From Bacteroidota bacterium (GTDB lineage Bacteria > Bacteroidota > Ignavibacteria > Palsa-1295), in the NCBI GenBank assembly GCA_030706745.1, contig JAUZNX010000005.1:124001-188000 (forward strand): a DNA stretch of 64,000 bases, given 5' to 3'. Positions 25,504 through 35,087 of this stretch are shown here, piece by piece (position 1 is the first letter of the stretch; each line of letters begins with the position of its first letter). The notes beneath the pieces were generated by a model. It saw only the letters and a program-made list of their open reading frames with translations. It made no database searches and was not told the DNA's origin. Both the position numbers and the translations under genes were made by a program.

Positions 25504-25827
25504 TCAGTATTGCACCACGCTCTTATCGATCTCTTTACTCCAGGCGATGATGCCGCCGCGAAGATTGCGGGTCTTCGGGAATCCGTTGCGGCGCATGAAC
25601 TCAACGGCCATACCGCTCCGTCCGCCCAGCTTGCAGTGTACAACGATCTCGGCCTCCGGATCGAATTCGGCCAAATGCTGTGGCAGTGAGTTCAGCGGAA
25701 TGAGCTTGCCGCCAATGTTCGCGATATTATATTCGGATGGCTCGCGCACATCGATCAGCGTGAACTCGCGGCCCTGATCGCGCCACTCCTTTAACTCATG
25801 AACGGTGATTTCAAACGGGATTTGCAT
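25504..25827 (-). CDS. rhodanese-like sulfurtransferase, single domain
   Basis: This encodes 107 residues of one rhodanese domain, with the family segments LIDVREPSEY near 24-33 and the active-site loop HCKLGGRS with Cys65. It should carry a persulfide and transfer sulfur in the cytosol; the partner is unknown. The ATG at 25827 starts the first helix directly. The last ~113 bases are duplicated at 24753-24865 on the far side of the DUF4160/DUF2442 pair, so this gene was probably the recombination site for that module. It lies 129 bases before nuoN's stop, on the same strand. Confidence 0.92.
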   Translation of the reverse strand: MQIPFEITVHELKEWRDQGREFTLIDVREPSEYNIANIGGKLIPLNSLPQHLAEFDPEAEIVVHCKLGGRSGMAVEFMRRNGFPKTRNLRGGIIAWSKEIDKSVVQY

Positions 25828-25956
25828 AGCGTAATGATGTGTAATTGGCGGCGTGGGATTCGCAAGGCGTAAACGGGTAATGCGTACCGCGTGGTTTCTT
25901 AATAAGTTTTTAACAATGTAGTGTTGAGGAATGCCGCATGGACGCACAACATACTT

Positions 25957-27702
25957 CTAGAAATTGAAGAATCGTACGACCCCGCTCGCAAAGTCGATAA
26001 GCGGCTGGAAATAGACGCCCAATGCAATCACCGGAATCACGAATGCAAACAACAAAATGCGCTGCAACAGTGGATAGCGGAGAGTGGAGAGAGGATAGCG
26101 GGCATCCGGATTATCCACTACCCACTTTCCACTATCCGTTACGCCCTGGAGTGCCAGTTCCTGCAGGGGTCGCTTCAGGAACATCGCGCTGGCAATTCGC
26201 AAGTAATAGTAAAGTGATACGATCGAATTCAGGATCGCCGCGATTGCGAGCCAGAGCCAGGGCATGCCGTGCGTTACCGGATTCGGTGTCAGAATCGCGG
26301 TGAAGAGGTAGAACTTGCCTATAAATCCTGCCGTCAGTGGAATGCCGGTGAGCGAGACCAGAAAGATTACGAACGCGGAGGCCACGATTGGCGAGCGCGC
26401 GCCGAGTCCGCGGTAGTCATCGATCTCCTCCGAGCCGATCTTATTCTCGATCAACATGATAACATAAAACGCGCCCAACTGCATGAAGAGATATGTTGCG
26501 AGATAGATCATGATCGCGACCACTCCGGGCGGAGAGAAGAAGAGTCTTGCCGGAATGGAGGCACCGCTGACTGCAAGTGCAGCCAGAATATATCCGGCAT
26601 GGGCAATCGAACTGTATGCCAGCAATCGCCGCACGTTCGATTGCAGGAGGGCGGCCAGGTTACCGACCGTCATAGTGATGACGCTTAGCGCTGCAATCAG
26701 TAGCGGCCAGTTGATCACCGGCAGGTTTTGCTCTGCACCGAGCGGGAATGTAAAGATAACGAACCGGGCGAGCAGCCCAAAGCCTGCCGCTTTCGACGCC
26801 ACCGAAAGCAAGGCTGCAACCGGCGCTGGTGCGCCTTCATAGACATCCGGCGTCCAGAAGTGGAATGGCACCGCACTAATCTTATAGCACATGCCGACGA
26901 GCACGAGTGCGGTTGCAAGCCACAGAATCAGAAGGTTCGATCCTGTGTGAGTAGCAGGCGAGAGTGCCAGCACCTGGCGAATCGCGATGATCTGTGTCGT
27001 GCCAGTCAGTCCATAGAATAGCGAGAAGCCATAGAGCATGAGTCCGCTCGAAAGCGCGCCGAAGAGAATATACTTGAGCGCCGCCTCTGATGCGTGCGGT
27101 GTGTCCTTTGAAAATCCGGCCAGGATATATCCTGCGATTGAAACCAGTTCGAGCGAAAGATACATCATGAGCAGATCGGTCGAGGCCGGCATGAGGAAGA
27201 GACCAACCATCATACCGAGCAAGAGCGAGGAGTAATCGCCAAGCCTTCGCGAACGCGCCATGAGTTCGCGGGATGCCAGCGACATACAGAGCACCAGAAT
27301 GCCTGTCACCGCGATGAGCAGCTTGAAGAATACCGCAAAGTTATCGGCGACAGCCATGCCATATCCACTCACCGGTTCTCCATTGCGTACATTCGGCGCG
27401 AACAGTGTTTGCGTGTAGGGGAAGATTATTGCGCCCGATTTCCACTCACGCGGGTGGCCCGGATCGACGCCATGCCACTGAAGCGCGGAGGCGAACCCCG
27501 CAAGCACAAGCACGAGAATGCTGAGATACACGGTCGCTTTCTGGCCGATGTCATTCCGTGCAAGCGCGTTGAGCAAGATGACCAACAGGAAGCCGCCGGT
27601 CAATATTACTTCCGGCAAAAAATGAATAACGCTGTATTGCACATACCACTGGACCGTCGTGGCAATTGCAGAGAGCGACTCGGGCAATCTTGGTGGAGGC
27701 AT
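25957..27702 (-). CDS. nuoN: NADH-quinone oxidoreductase subunit N
   Basis: The 581-residue polytopic membrane protein is an antiporter-like proton-pumping subunit of complex I. It is slightly long for NuoN (usually ~480-500). Part of the excess lies near the C-terminus, where an in-frame hairpin-forming phrase (26071-26138) adds about 22 polar residues such as SGKWVVDNPDARYPLSTL between two membrane segments. The ATG at 27702 starts 9 bases after nuoM's stop. It is the last gene of the nuo locus. Confidence 0.93.
   Translation of the reverse strand: MPPPRLPESLSAIATTVQWYVQYSVIHFLPEVILTGGFLLVILLNALARNDIGQKATVYLSILVLVLAGFASALQWHGVDPGHPREWKSGAIIFPYTQTLFAPNVRNGEPVSGYGMAVADNFAVFFKLLIAVTGILVLCMSLASRELMARSRRLGDYSSLLLGMMVGLFLMPASTDLLMMYLSLELVSIAGYILAGFSKDTPHASEAALKYILFGALSSGLMLYGFSLFYGLTGTTQIIAIRQVLALSPATHTGSNLLILWLATALVLVGMCYKISAVPFHFWTPDVYEGAPAPVAALLSVASKAAGFGLLARFVIFTFPLGAEQNLPVINWPLLIAALSVITMTVGNLAALLQSNVRRLLAYSSIAHAGYILAALAVSGASIPARLFFSPPGVVAIMIYLATYLFMQLGAFYVIMLIENKIGSEEIDDYRGLGARSPIVASAFVIFLVSLTGIPLTAGFIGKFYLFTAILTPNPVTHGMPWLWLAIAAILNSIVSLYYYLRIASAMFLKRPLQELALQGVTDSGKWVVDNPDARYPLSTLRYPLLQRILLFAFVIPVIALGVYFQPLIDFASGVVRFFNF
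26071..26138. repeat. imperfect inverted repeat inside the nuoN coding sequence
   Basis: Two 27-28-base arms (26071-26098 and 26111-26138) pair with about five mismatches around 12 bases. The arms are made of GGATAGTGGAAAGTGG-type words. The insertion keeps the nuoN frame and would give a strong hairpin in the mRNA. Confidence 0.75.
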
Positions 27703-27711
27703 TGCTTCCGG

Positions 27712-29367
27712 CTAGTTCAGCAATGCCGCGCTGCCAACCACAGCGCTTGGAGGTACGTGGGCGTGGACAACCAGAACGAGTTGATTCACACTGGCAGTCA
27801 TAAGATCGACGAGCGGCCCCGGATAGACACCGAGGGCAACGATAATCACGACGAGCGGAATCAGCGTTGCCAGTTCGCGCGGTGTTACATCTGTCAGGCC
27901 GTTCCATTTCTCCGGCAGCGTCCCGAAGAACATCCGCTGAAGTGTCCACAGAAAATAAGAGGCGGTCAAGATGATGCCGAACGTCGAAAGAATGGTCCAG
28001 GTCTGCCAGGTTTGGAAGGATCCGATCAGGACGAACGCCTCGCTGACAAACATATTCAACGCGGGCAACCCGAGCGCCGCAAAAAATGCAATGACCACGA
28101 ACGCGAAGTACTTCGGCATTTTGTTGGCAAGTCCGCCGAACTCGAGAATGCCGCGCGTATGCGTGCGGTCGTACAGCACGCCGACGAGCACGAAGAGCAT
28201 CGCGGTTACAATACCATGATTGACCATCTGGAGCGATGCGCCGAGCAACCCCTGCGTGTTCAACGCCGCAATGCCGAGCAGCACGTATCCCATGTGGCTG
28301 ATCGAACTATAGGCGATCAGTTTTTTGAAATCACTCTGCGCCATTGCACAGAACGCGCCATAGACGATATTGATAAAGCCAAACATGGCGAGATACCAAC
28401 TGAGCGCAATTGCAATGTCGGGGAAGATGCCGAGACAGAGCCGGATAATTCCGTAGCCACCCATCTTGAGCAGTACACCGGCCAGCAGAACCGAGATTGC
28501 GGTCGGCGCCTCGACGTGCGCATCCGGCAGCCAGGTATGAAACGGCACCATCGGAATCTTGATGGCGAAAGCGAAAAGCAATCCGATGAATCCGACATAG
28601 CGCCAGGTCGTGCCAATGCCCGAGAAAATGCTGCCCTTCAGGATCGCGGCGGGGTTCATCATTTGCAGCATGTTGAAGGAGTGATACAACTCCGGCTTGT
28701 GCGTGACCGGACTCATCACCAGACTATGCGTGCCGGGCATGTAGAGCATCACTTCCGTCGAGAAGTATAGCCCGATCATCACGAGCAACATCACGACCGA
28801 GCCGAGCAGCGTGTATATGAAGAACTTGATCGCTGCATACTCCCGGCGTGCGCCTCCCCAGATACCAATGAGAAAATACATCGGGAGCAGCATGACCTCC
28901 CAAAAGATATAGAACAGGAAGAAATCCAGCGCGCAAAACGTCCCCATCATGCCCACATCGAGCAAGAGGAACATGAGAAAATACCCTTTGACGTTGCGGT
29001 CGATGGAGAAGCTTGCAAGCGCTCCGATCGTTGTAATGATCGCTGTCAGCAGGACCAGTCCAACCGAGAGTCCATCGATCCCCATGAAGTAATCGATCGA
29101 AACGTTGCCGAAGACACCGAGGCCGGCAAGTCGAATCCACGGAAGACGCTCGACAAACTGAAAGCTATGGACATCGTTGACTCCGGCCAGAGCGGTATTG
29201 TAGTTAAGGCAAATCACAACTGCAATTGCGACTTGGGCCAGTGTCACGGCAACGGCAACGCTGCGAAGCGCCATGATGCGCTCGCGTGGCACGAAGGCGA
29301 GCGCGATCATTCCCACCAGCGGCAGGAAGGTTATCGCGCCAAGTAACGGAAACTCTGAAATGGTCAA
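27712..29367 (-). CDS. nuoM: NADH-quinone oxidoreductase subunit M
   Basis: The 551 residues form a multi-pass antiporter-like subunit of complex I. Conserved NuoM segments include FFLFYIFWEVMLLPMYFLIG, with the functional Glu in the WE pair, and FHTWLPDAHVEAPT. The start is a TTG at 29367, since no ATG precedes the first helix. Upstream lies a T9SS protease gene instead of nuoL, so the usual nuoL-nuoM adjacency is broken. The 158-base gap before it contains phrase-like repeats but no gene. Confidence 0.95.
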   Translation of the reverse strand: MTISEFPLLGAITFLPLVGMIALAFVPRERIMALRSVAVAVTLAQVAIAVVICLNYNTALAGVNDVHSFQFVERLPWIRLAGLGVFGNVSIDYFMGIDGLSVGLVLLTAIITTIGALASFSIDRNVKGYFLMFLLLDVGMMGTFCALDFFLFYIFWEVMLLPMYFLIGIWGGARREYAAIKFFIYTLLGSVVMLLVMIGLYFSTEVMLYMPGTHSLVMSPVTHKPELYHSFNMLQMMNPAAILKGSIFSGIGTTWRYVGFIGLLFAFAIKIPMVPFHTWLPDAHVEAPTAISVLLAGVLLKMGGYGIIRLCLGIFPDIAIALSWYLAMFGFINIVYGAFCAMAQSDFKKLIAYSSISHMGYVLLGIAALNTQGLLGASLQMVNHGIVTAMLFVLVGVLYDRTHTRGILEFGGLANKMPKYFAFVVIAFFAALGLPALNMFVSEAFVLIGSFQTWQTWTILSTFGIILTASYFLWTLQRMFFGTLPEKWNGLTDVTPRELATLIPLVVIIVALGVYPGPLVDLMTASVNQLVLVVHAHVPPSAVVGSAALLN

Positions 29368-29489
29368 AACTTAGAGTGAAAAACTGATAGCGACGGTAGC
29401 TCGTGGGTCGTGAAGTGAAGCGGCTGCTTGAAAATTATTTAAGTCTCATGCAGCATCCATGACGGCCGACCCATTTGCTACGGCTCGTC

Positions 29490-29525
29490 ATAGTTCATTC
29501 TCCACGGCTCGTTCTCCACGATCCG
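29490..29525. repeat. phrase-like repeat (TTCTCCACGGCTCG words)
   Basis: TTCATTCTCCACGGCTCG is followed by TTCTCCACGATCCG just after the stop of the T9SS protease gene. This is another short two-word phrase of the kind seen elsewhere in this window. Confidence 0.45.
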
Positions 29526-32513
29526 TTACCGAATGACGCTGATCGCACGCGTGAGTTTGATGCCGCGATCCGTGGTGAGCATAACATAATACACGCCATC
29601 AGCCAGCGGAGTGGAGTGGAAATTCACCGTCTGCGCTCCTGGTCCGGTTTCAATGCCGTTCAAAAGAACAGCCACTTCTCTGCCAAGTGCATCGAGTACC
29701 ACAAGCCGAACCTGCTGGCGCTCCGGCAGATCGAATGTGATTTCCGCGTTTTGCTCGCATGGGTTTGGTGCGATCGAAAATGCCAACGGTTGTGAGTTCG
29801 GCTCAACGGACGCCGGTGGCAGTTGTTCAGCCATCGATTCCGAATATGTTGCGACGCCGGTACCCGAGGAAATCATGCTGAGTGTCAACTTTCCTTGCCC
29901 GCGATAGACGCTTAGCACTTCTGCGCTGGCGGCATCGTACCCAATCGGGAATCCGATCGGAGACCAGGTTGCGCCAAAATCCGTCGTCCGAAAGACTCCA
30001 GAGTCGCTGGTAACAATACCCATGTTGCTATTTGGCACGAAGGCAACAGCCCCCGGGATCATTTTAGCGACTGGCATGGGCATCGAAGTCCACGTTATCC
30101 CTCCGTTGGTCGTCTTCTGCATCCCATTGACTCCGCTGGTCCCGCTTGCGGACGTCACCTTCCTAAAGCACGCGAAGCCATGGAGCGTATCATCGTCCAT
30201 CGCAAGCGATAACGAGTTTGGATAATTGGTCGAGGCCGGAGTCCACGTTTTCCCTCGATCGCTCGTGTGCCAGATGCGCGAGCTGTTCGAGCCGAACCAG
30301 CCATAATCGCCGACCCATGCCGTCGCATTATTCCAACTGGCTTCTCCGGATTTCATATTATCCGGTGCAGTCGGACTCAGATCCCAGGTCTTGCCGCCGT
30401 CGGAGGAAATCCCGATACCCCACGAATTAATGGACGTAGTCGAAGCTGGGTCTCCGATCAAAATACCGTCCATTGGTACTCCATTCTTCGGGGCAAAGAA
30501 GTGGATGGTATTGACAAAAGCCGTGAAGGAGGAGACGTCGGACTGCCCAAACGTCTTGCCGCCATCGGTCGTCCATAAGACGGACGCTGGCCCGCCGCCT
30601 TGCGGTCCGGTACCGAACCACGCAGTCGTGGAGTCAAAAGCTTCAACGTCATACGGAGCTTGCGAGCGGTCCCAGACCGCCGCTGTGTCACTCCACGCTC
30701 CGGCGGTCTCGCGGGCATAGTCGGCGATGGCCACACCGCCCGTTGTCGATTCATTTCCGAACGACGCCCAGGCGGCGGTATGCGACGTTCGTTTGAGGCT
30801 CGAACCAGCCGGTGCGACCTGCTCAACCCGGAAGCCAGGCACCCGCGTCAGCGGGATGTACATCGTCATCGTATCGTGATAGTCGCCACCGTCTGTCAAA
30901 AAGAATCGGATGGGCAGATTGCCTTCGCTAAAAATACCGTTGCGTGTGATTTGAAAATTCCCCTGGGCCGTGACATTCAGTCCCACGCTGCCAAGGGTGG
31001 CCACTGTTCCTGATCCAGAATAGCCAGTGCCGCTGATGAGTTTAGCCGTGATGCCACTTCCGGCAGCCGTTACATTCTTGAACGTGACACTCAGCGCATG
31101 GGGAGCGCCAACGGTACGCAGCGAATCACTTGCAACGCCATCGATGGAGTAACCGGTCACGAGAAGGCCCGGAGCGGGTATCGCTCTGAGCGCGCTATCG
31201 GCATCGACACAGCCCCAGAAATCATACTGATCTGCTGGCTGCACATTGTTCAAGCAGGTCTGAATAATCTGTCTTGCGATGAATTGCGGTGGCCAGCTTG
31301 GGTGGAGCGAAACTACAAGTCCAGCAACACCCGCCGTCAGTGGTGACGCAAAGCTGGTCCCATCCTCTGCATTATAAACATTGCTGCCAGGATAGGTGCA
31401 ACTAAGAATACCGGACCCAGGCGCGAAGACGCTGACGCTATGACCGAAGTCTGAATAATATGCCGGCCCGTCGGACTGATCCGTCGCTCCGACCGAAAGT
31501 ACGCCGGGACCATTCGAAGGATAGAAAGCCGTTTTATCATTGCTCGTCCCATTGTTCCCGGCCGCGGCTACGACGAGGGCATTCCGCGCTGTTGCTTCTT
31601 GAAGTACCGTGTTGCCAAAAGCGACGTCCGTTCCTGAGACAGGACCGCCCCAGGAGCAATTGATCACCCGCGCTCCGTGCGTGGACGCGTAGTGAATGCC
31701 CTCATAGCCACCAGAAATGTTTTGCGCGTCAGTACCAGCACACTTGATGGCTATCAAACGGCAACCGTACGCAGCTCCGGCGATTCCGACAGAATTATTG
31801 CCTGACGCTGCGATACATCCGGAAGTATGCGAACCATGCGTCGCAGCTGGATCATCCGGACTCGGGTCGTTATCCGGCTGGAACGGCTCACCAGCGGAGG
31901 CATTGACCTTTCCAACCACATCGTAACCAAGCTTGATGGCGTTCATCAGATCTTCGTGCAGCATATTGAATCCATCATCCACATCCGCGATGAGCACCGT
32001 GTTATCGCCCGTTGTTATGTCCCACGCGCTGAACAAGTGCATCTTGTTCAATGCATATTGCTGCGAGATATATTGGTCGTTCGGTGTCTTCGATAGCGGG
32101 AATAAGTATCGCACCGAACCACACTCGACCTGGCCAGTGCTTTCGAGCATGGTCAGCGCTGCTCTTGGGTCGATCGCTCGGTTTGTATAATAGACAACAT
32201 ACATTCGGTCGATTCCGAGATTGTGGGTGATTGCATCGTTCGGCGCCTCGGCATCGAACGGAAGCGTGGCCGTCGCATGAAGCTGATCGAGTATGTGCGT
32301 GAAGGCGCTCGCCACACCGGTTGATTGCGGCACGATTCCAACGTGGGTATATCCCTCCAAAGCTTTCGAGCCCGGCCGCAGCTTGATATAGATTATGCCA
32401 GGCGCATACGGCGTTGTAACCACAGGTGCTGCGCTCGAGGGGTGTCGGTCACGTCCAACCGCAGCAATGGATGCGATAGAAAGAACAAGAACGGCGAGGA
32501 TACTCTGCTTCAT
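29526..32513 (-). CDS. subtilisin-like S8 serine protease with T9SS type A sorting domain
   Basis: About 995 residues: a signal peptide, an S8 domain with Asp near 177 (LIADVDDGF), His near 225 (THGSHTSG) and Ser near 386 (DGTSFASPLTAG), then beta-sandwich regions. BNR/YCF48-like propeller blades follow, with repeated GGKTW, GKTWTP and GGITW words. It ends in a T9SS type A sorting domain (from SIAPNPCEQ; VVLDALGREV; LADGVYYVML). It should be a secreted surface protease. The ATG at 32513 is preferred to a longer start because it begins the signal peptide. It sits between nuoL and nuoM on the same strand, an unusual place for a protease. Confidence 0.92.
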   Translation of the reverse strand: MKQSILAVLVLSIASIAAVGRDRHPSSAAPVVTTPYAPGIIYIKLRPGSKALEGYTHVGIVPQSTGVASAFTHILDQLHATATLPFDAEAPNDAITHNLGIDRMYVVYYTNRAIDPRAALTMLESTGQVECGSVRYLFPLSKTPNDQYISQQYALNKMHLFSAWDITTGDNTVLIADVDDGFNMLHEDLMNAIKLGYDVVGKVNASAGEPFQPDNDPSPDDPAATHGSHTSGCIAASGNNSVGIAGAAYGCRLIAIKCAGTDAQNISGGYEGIHYASTHGARVINCSWGGPVSGTDVAFGNTVLQEATARNALVVAAAGNNGTSNDKTAFYPSNGPGVLSVGATDQSDGPAYYSDFGHSVSVFAPGSGILSCTYPGSNVYNAEDGTSFASPLTAGVAGLVVSLHPSWPPQFIARQIIQTCLNNVQPADQYDFWGCVDADSALRAIPAPGLLVTGYSIDGVASDSLRTVGAPHALSVTFKNVTAAGSGITAKLISGTGYSGSGTVATLGSVGLNVTAQGNFQITRNGIFSEGNLPIRFFLTDGGDYHDTMTMYIPLTRVPGFRVEQVAPAGSSLKRTSHTAAWASFGNESTTGGVAIADYARETAGAWSDTAAVWDRSQAPYDVEAFDSTTAWFGTGPQGGGPASVLWTTDGGKTFGQSDVSSFTAFVNTIHFFAPKNGVPMDGILIGDPASTTSINSWGIGISSDGGKTWDLSPTAPDNMKSGEASWNNATAWVGDYGWFGSNSSRIWHTSDRGKTWTPASTNYPNSLSLAMDDDTLHGFACFRKVTSASGTSGVNGMQKTTNGGITWTSMPMPVAKMIPGAVAFVPNSNMGIVTSDSGVFRTTDFGATWSPIGFPIGYDAASAEVLSVYRGQGKLTLSMISSGTGVATYSESMAEQLPPASVEPNSQPLAFSIAPNPCEQNAEITFDLPERQQVRLVVLDALGREVAVLLNGIETGPGAQTVNFHSTPLADGVYYVMLTTDRGIKLTRAISVIR

Positions 32514-32544
32514 ATCGGTATCAAATAAGATATACGGAAAGCCT

Positions 32545-34758
32545 TTATGGCAGCGCAAGAACAACGTATCGAATGACTATGAAGATCGCAATTACAGATG
32601 CAACAACCCACGCGAGGTAGGTTTGAATTCTGCCGGATTGCAGCGAGCGGATCATCAGCCCTAAGAACTGCATGGCTGCACCCGCGAAGGTTACTATGCC
32701 ATCCACGACAAACCGGTCGAAATAACCCAAAATTCGCGAGAGGATAACAGTCATGCGGGCAGTTGCATTCACCACGCCATCTATGACCGCTTCGTCTGCC
32801 CATGCTACAATGCGCGAGCTTAGCAGAACGGTGCCGACCACTGCAAAATTGTAGACCGAATCGATATAATATCCTCGAAAAACAATTTCATGAAGAATTC
32901 CGAGCGTGCGGCTTCGCGGCTTGCTCGGGGTTCGTTTGGAGCGAAGTAGATAGAGCCACAACGCGAGCAGTAACCCCGTTACGGCGGAGCCGAGTGCGAG
33001 CCACATGGAGAGCGGCGTCAGCGACCGCGACTTCTCACTAAGCGCAAGTTGATGCGGCATTGGCGATTCCAGCACGCTTGTTGCGGACGGTGCGATCGCG
33101 AACCCGAACGGCTCCGAGTGAGGAGTCACATTTAATCCAGTTCGGAACGGCGGCGCCGTTTGTGGGGGAATGACTTGCACGGTCGTCTTAACCCACTTCG
33201 TGAGAAACCGGCCAGTCTCCGGATTGAATGGATTGATCGAGTACCAGATCCACAAGGATGCGGCGGCGAGCAGTAACAGCGGGGCTGTCATGACCAGCGG
33301 TGATTCGCGAATGCGATCGTACAGAGTGCGGCGCGCGGGCGGTCCAAAAAACGTCAGGAAGGTTAGCCGCCACATATAGGCTGCTGTCAATATTGTGACG
33401 ATGAAACCGATCACGGGCAAGGCCATGGCAATTCCGCCTTGTAGTTCGCCGTATGCAAGCGTTCCAGATAGGATCTCATCCTTTGACATCATGCCGGCCA
33501 GGAACGGGAGGCCAGTGACGGCAAGCGTTGCGACCACAAACGAGTATGCTGTCAGCGGCATTTTCTTTCGCAGACCTCCGAGCGTGCGAATGTCCTGCGC
33601 ATCCCATTCGTGATCGTTCGTTTCGTGCTGTGCCCGATGGACCGCATGAATCACGGAGCCTGCGCCAAGGAACAAGCATGCCTTGAAGGCAGCGTGGGTA
33701 ACGAGATGGAAAATGCCTGCGCTAACCGCGCCGGCTCCGATGGCCATCATCATCAGCCCAAGTTGCGAAACCGTGGAATACGCAAGTACGCGCTTGATGT
33801 CTGTCTGCGTGAGCGCAATCGTTGCTGCAAGCACACTAGTAAATGCCCCGGTACATGCGACGACCAGCATGGCATCCGCGGTCAGGATCGGAAAAATACG
33901 GGCCATTAAATAGACGCCGGCAGCGACCATCGTGGCGGCATGAATCAGTGCGCTGATCGGCGTTGGACCTTCCATGGCGTCCGGCAACCACACGTGCAAT
34001 GGAAATTGTGCGCTCTTCGCAATTGCGCCACCAAAGAGCAGCAGACCGGCGATCGTGAGTGTGGTCTCCGGAGAAAAACCAAGAAGGCTGAACGTGATCG
34101 GGAGTCCTTGTCCGACAAGGCCAAAGATCTCACGCAGGTTGAACGTATGAAATTCTCCATCGAGGAGTAGAATCCCTGTGAACAGCACCGCATCGCCAAT
34201 GCGATTCGTGATGAATGCCTTGTTCGCTGCGTATTGTGGAGCAGGTCGTTCGTACCAATGAGCGATCAGCGCCCAACTTGAAAAGCCAACCAATTCCCAT
34301 GCGCCATAGAGCATGAACAGATTGCTCGATAGGACGAGGCCAAGCATGGCGAATGTAAAAATGCCAAGGAAGGCGTAATACCGCGCATATCGCTCGTCGC
34401 TCCGCATGTACCCGATCGAGAATACATGGACAAGGACGCTGATGCCGGTAACTACGACCATCATGATCGCGGTGATATTATCGATAAGCACGCTGGCTGG
34501 AATTGTCAGCGGACCGAATCCCGGAATGATGCCAAATCGAATCCAATCTATACTCCACTCATAGGGCCCAAGGGCAGCGGCACCCGTCTGAAGTTTGAGC
34601 CACGCGATATATAAGGAGAGTCCAAAACTAAACGCAACTGCCGGTATGGAAATGAGGTGCGCTCGTTGATCGAGCGCTCGCTGATTGAATATGACTAACA
34701 CGAACGAGAGCAGCGGAAGCCCGAGCGCGACGAGTGCAAGAAGTAGCAGTTGGTCCAT
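32545..34758 (-). CDS. nuoL: NADH-quinone oxidoreductase subunit L
   Basis: The 737-residue multi-pass protein is the largest antiporter-like subunit of complex I. Conserved segments include LYGAWELVGFSSW and FPLHVWLPDAMEGPTP, then KRVLAYSTVSQLG. It is longer than the usual ~620-650 residues; the extra part lies in a polar, Pro/Thr/Ser-rich loop near 485-600 before the last membrane helices. The ATG at 34758 lies 17 bases after nuoK's stop. A T9SS protease gene follows 31 bases after its own stop. Confidence 0.95.
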   Translation of the reverse strand: MDQLLLLALVALGLPLLSFVLVIFNQRALDQRAHLISIPAVAFSFGLSLYIAWLKLQTGAAALGPYEWSIDWIRFGIIPGFGPLTIPASVLIDNITAIMMVVVTGISVLVHVFSIGYMRSDERYARYYAFLGIFTFAMLGLVLSSNLFMLYGAWELVGFSSWALIAHWYERPAPQYAANKAFITNRIGDAVLFTGILLLDGEFHTFNLREIFGLVGQGLPITFSLLGFSPETTLTIAGLLLFGGAIAKSAQFPLHVWLPDAMEGPTPISALIHAATMVAAGVYLMARIFPILTADAMLVVACTGAFTSVLAATIALTQTDIKRVLAYSTVSQLGLMMMAIGAGAVSAGIFHLVTHAAFKACLFLGAGSVIHAVHRAQHETNDHEWDAQDIRTLGGLRKKMPLTAYSFVVATLAVTGLPFLAGMMSKDEILSGTLAYGELQGGIAMALPVIGFIVTILTAAYMWRLTFLTFFGPPARRTLYDRIRESPLVMTAPLLLLAAASLWIWYSINPFNPETGRFLTKWVKTTVQVIPPQTAPPFRTGLNVTPHSEPFGFAIAPSATSVLESPMPHQLALSEKSRSLTPLSMWLALGSAVTGLLLALWLYLLRSKRTPSKPRSRTLGILHEIVFRGYYIDSVYNFAVVGTVLLSSRIVAWADEAVIDGVVNATARMTVILSRILGYFDRFVVDGIVTFAGAAMQFLGLMIRSLQSGRIQTYLAWVVASVIAIFIVIRYVVLALP

Positions 34759-34775
34759 GGAGCGTGTCGCGAATA

Positions 34776-35087
34776 TCAGTCGTGCAGTTTGTTCGCTTCG
34801 TTAACGTTGATCGTCTGCGACCGGCGATAGAGATTTAGCACAATGGCGAGCGCAACCGCCGCTTCGCATGCGGCGATCACGATCACGAACATTGCCGCCA
34901 TCTGTCCGCCGAAGTTAATTGCACCGTACCGCGTGAATGCCACGAAATTGATATTGGCGGCATTCAGGATCAGTTCGATACCCATGAGCACGGCGATGGC
35001 ATTCTTCCGAGTCAGCATCGTGAAGATCCCAAGCACGAGAAGAATCGCGCTGAGTACAAGAAAGTGGGGAAGGCCTACTGGGATCAT
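34776..35087 (-). CDS. nuoK: NADH-quinone oxidoreductase subunit K
   Basis: This is the 103-residue three-helix NuoK subunit of the complex I membrane arm. Conserved residues are visible in MGIELILNAANINFVAF, with the Glu used in proton transfer, and in FVIVIAACEAAVALAIVL, with the second Glu. The ATG at 35087 is chosen because it starts the first helix and overlaps the nuoJ stop by four bases (ATGA); much longer readings upstream are only nuoJ in another frame. Confidence 0.95.
   Translation of the reverse strand: MIPVGLPHFLVLSAILLVLGIFTMLTRKNAIAVLMGIELILNAANINFVAFTRYGAINFGGQMAAMFVIVIAACEAAVALAIVLNLYRRSQTINVNEANKLHD

Noticed and set aside
27409-28770. A 453-codon open frame on the plus strand opposite nuoN/nuoM
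   Set aside because: It is antisense to two clear membrane-protein genes, rich in Arg/His/Glu as expected for the complement of hydrophobic codons, and spans both genes and their junction. No ribosome-binding site or domain is seen.
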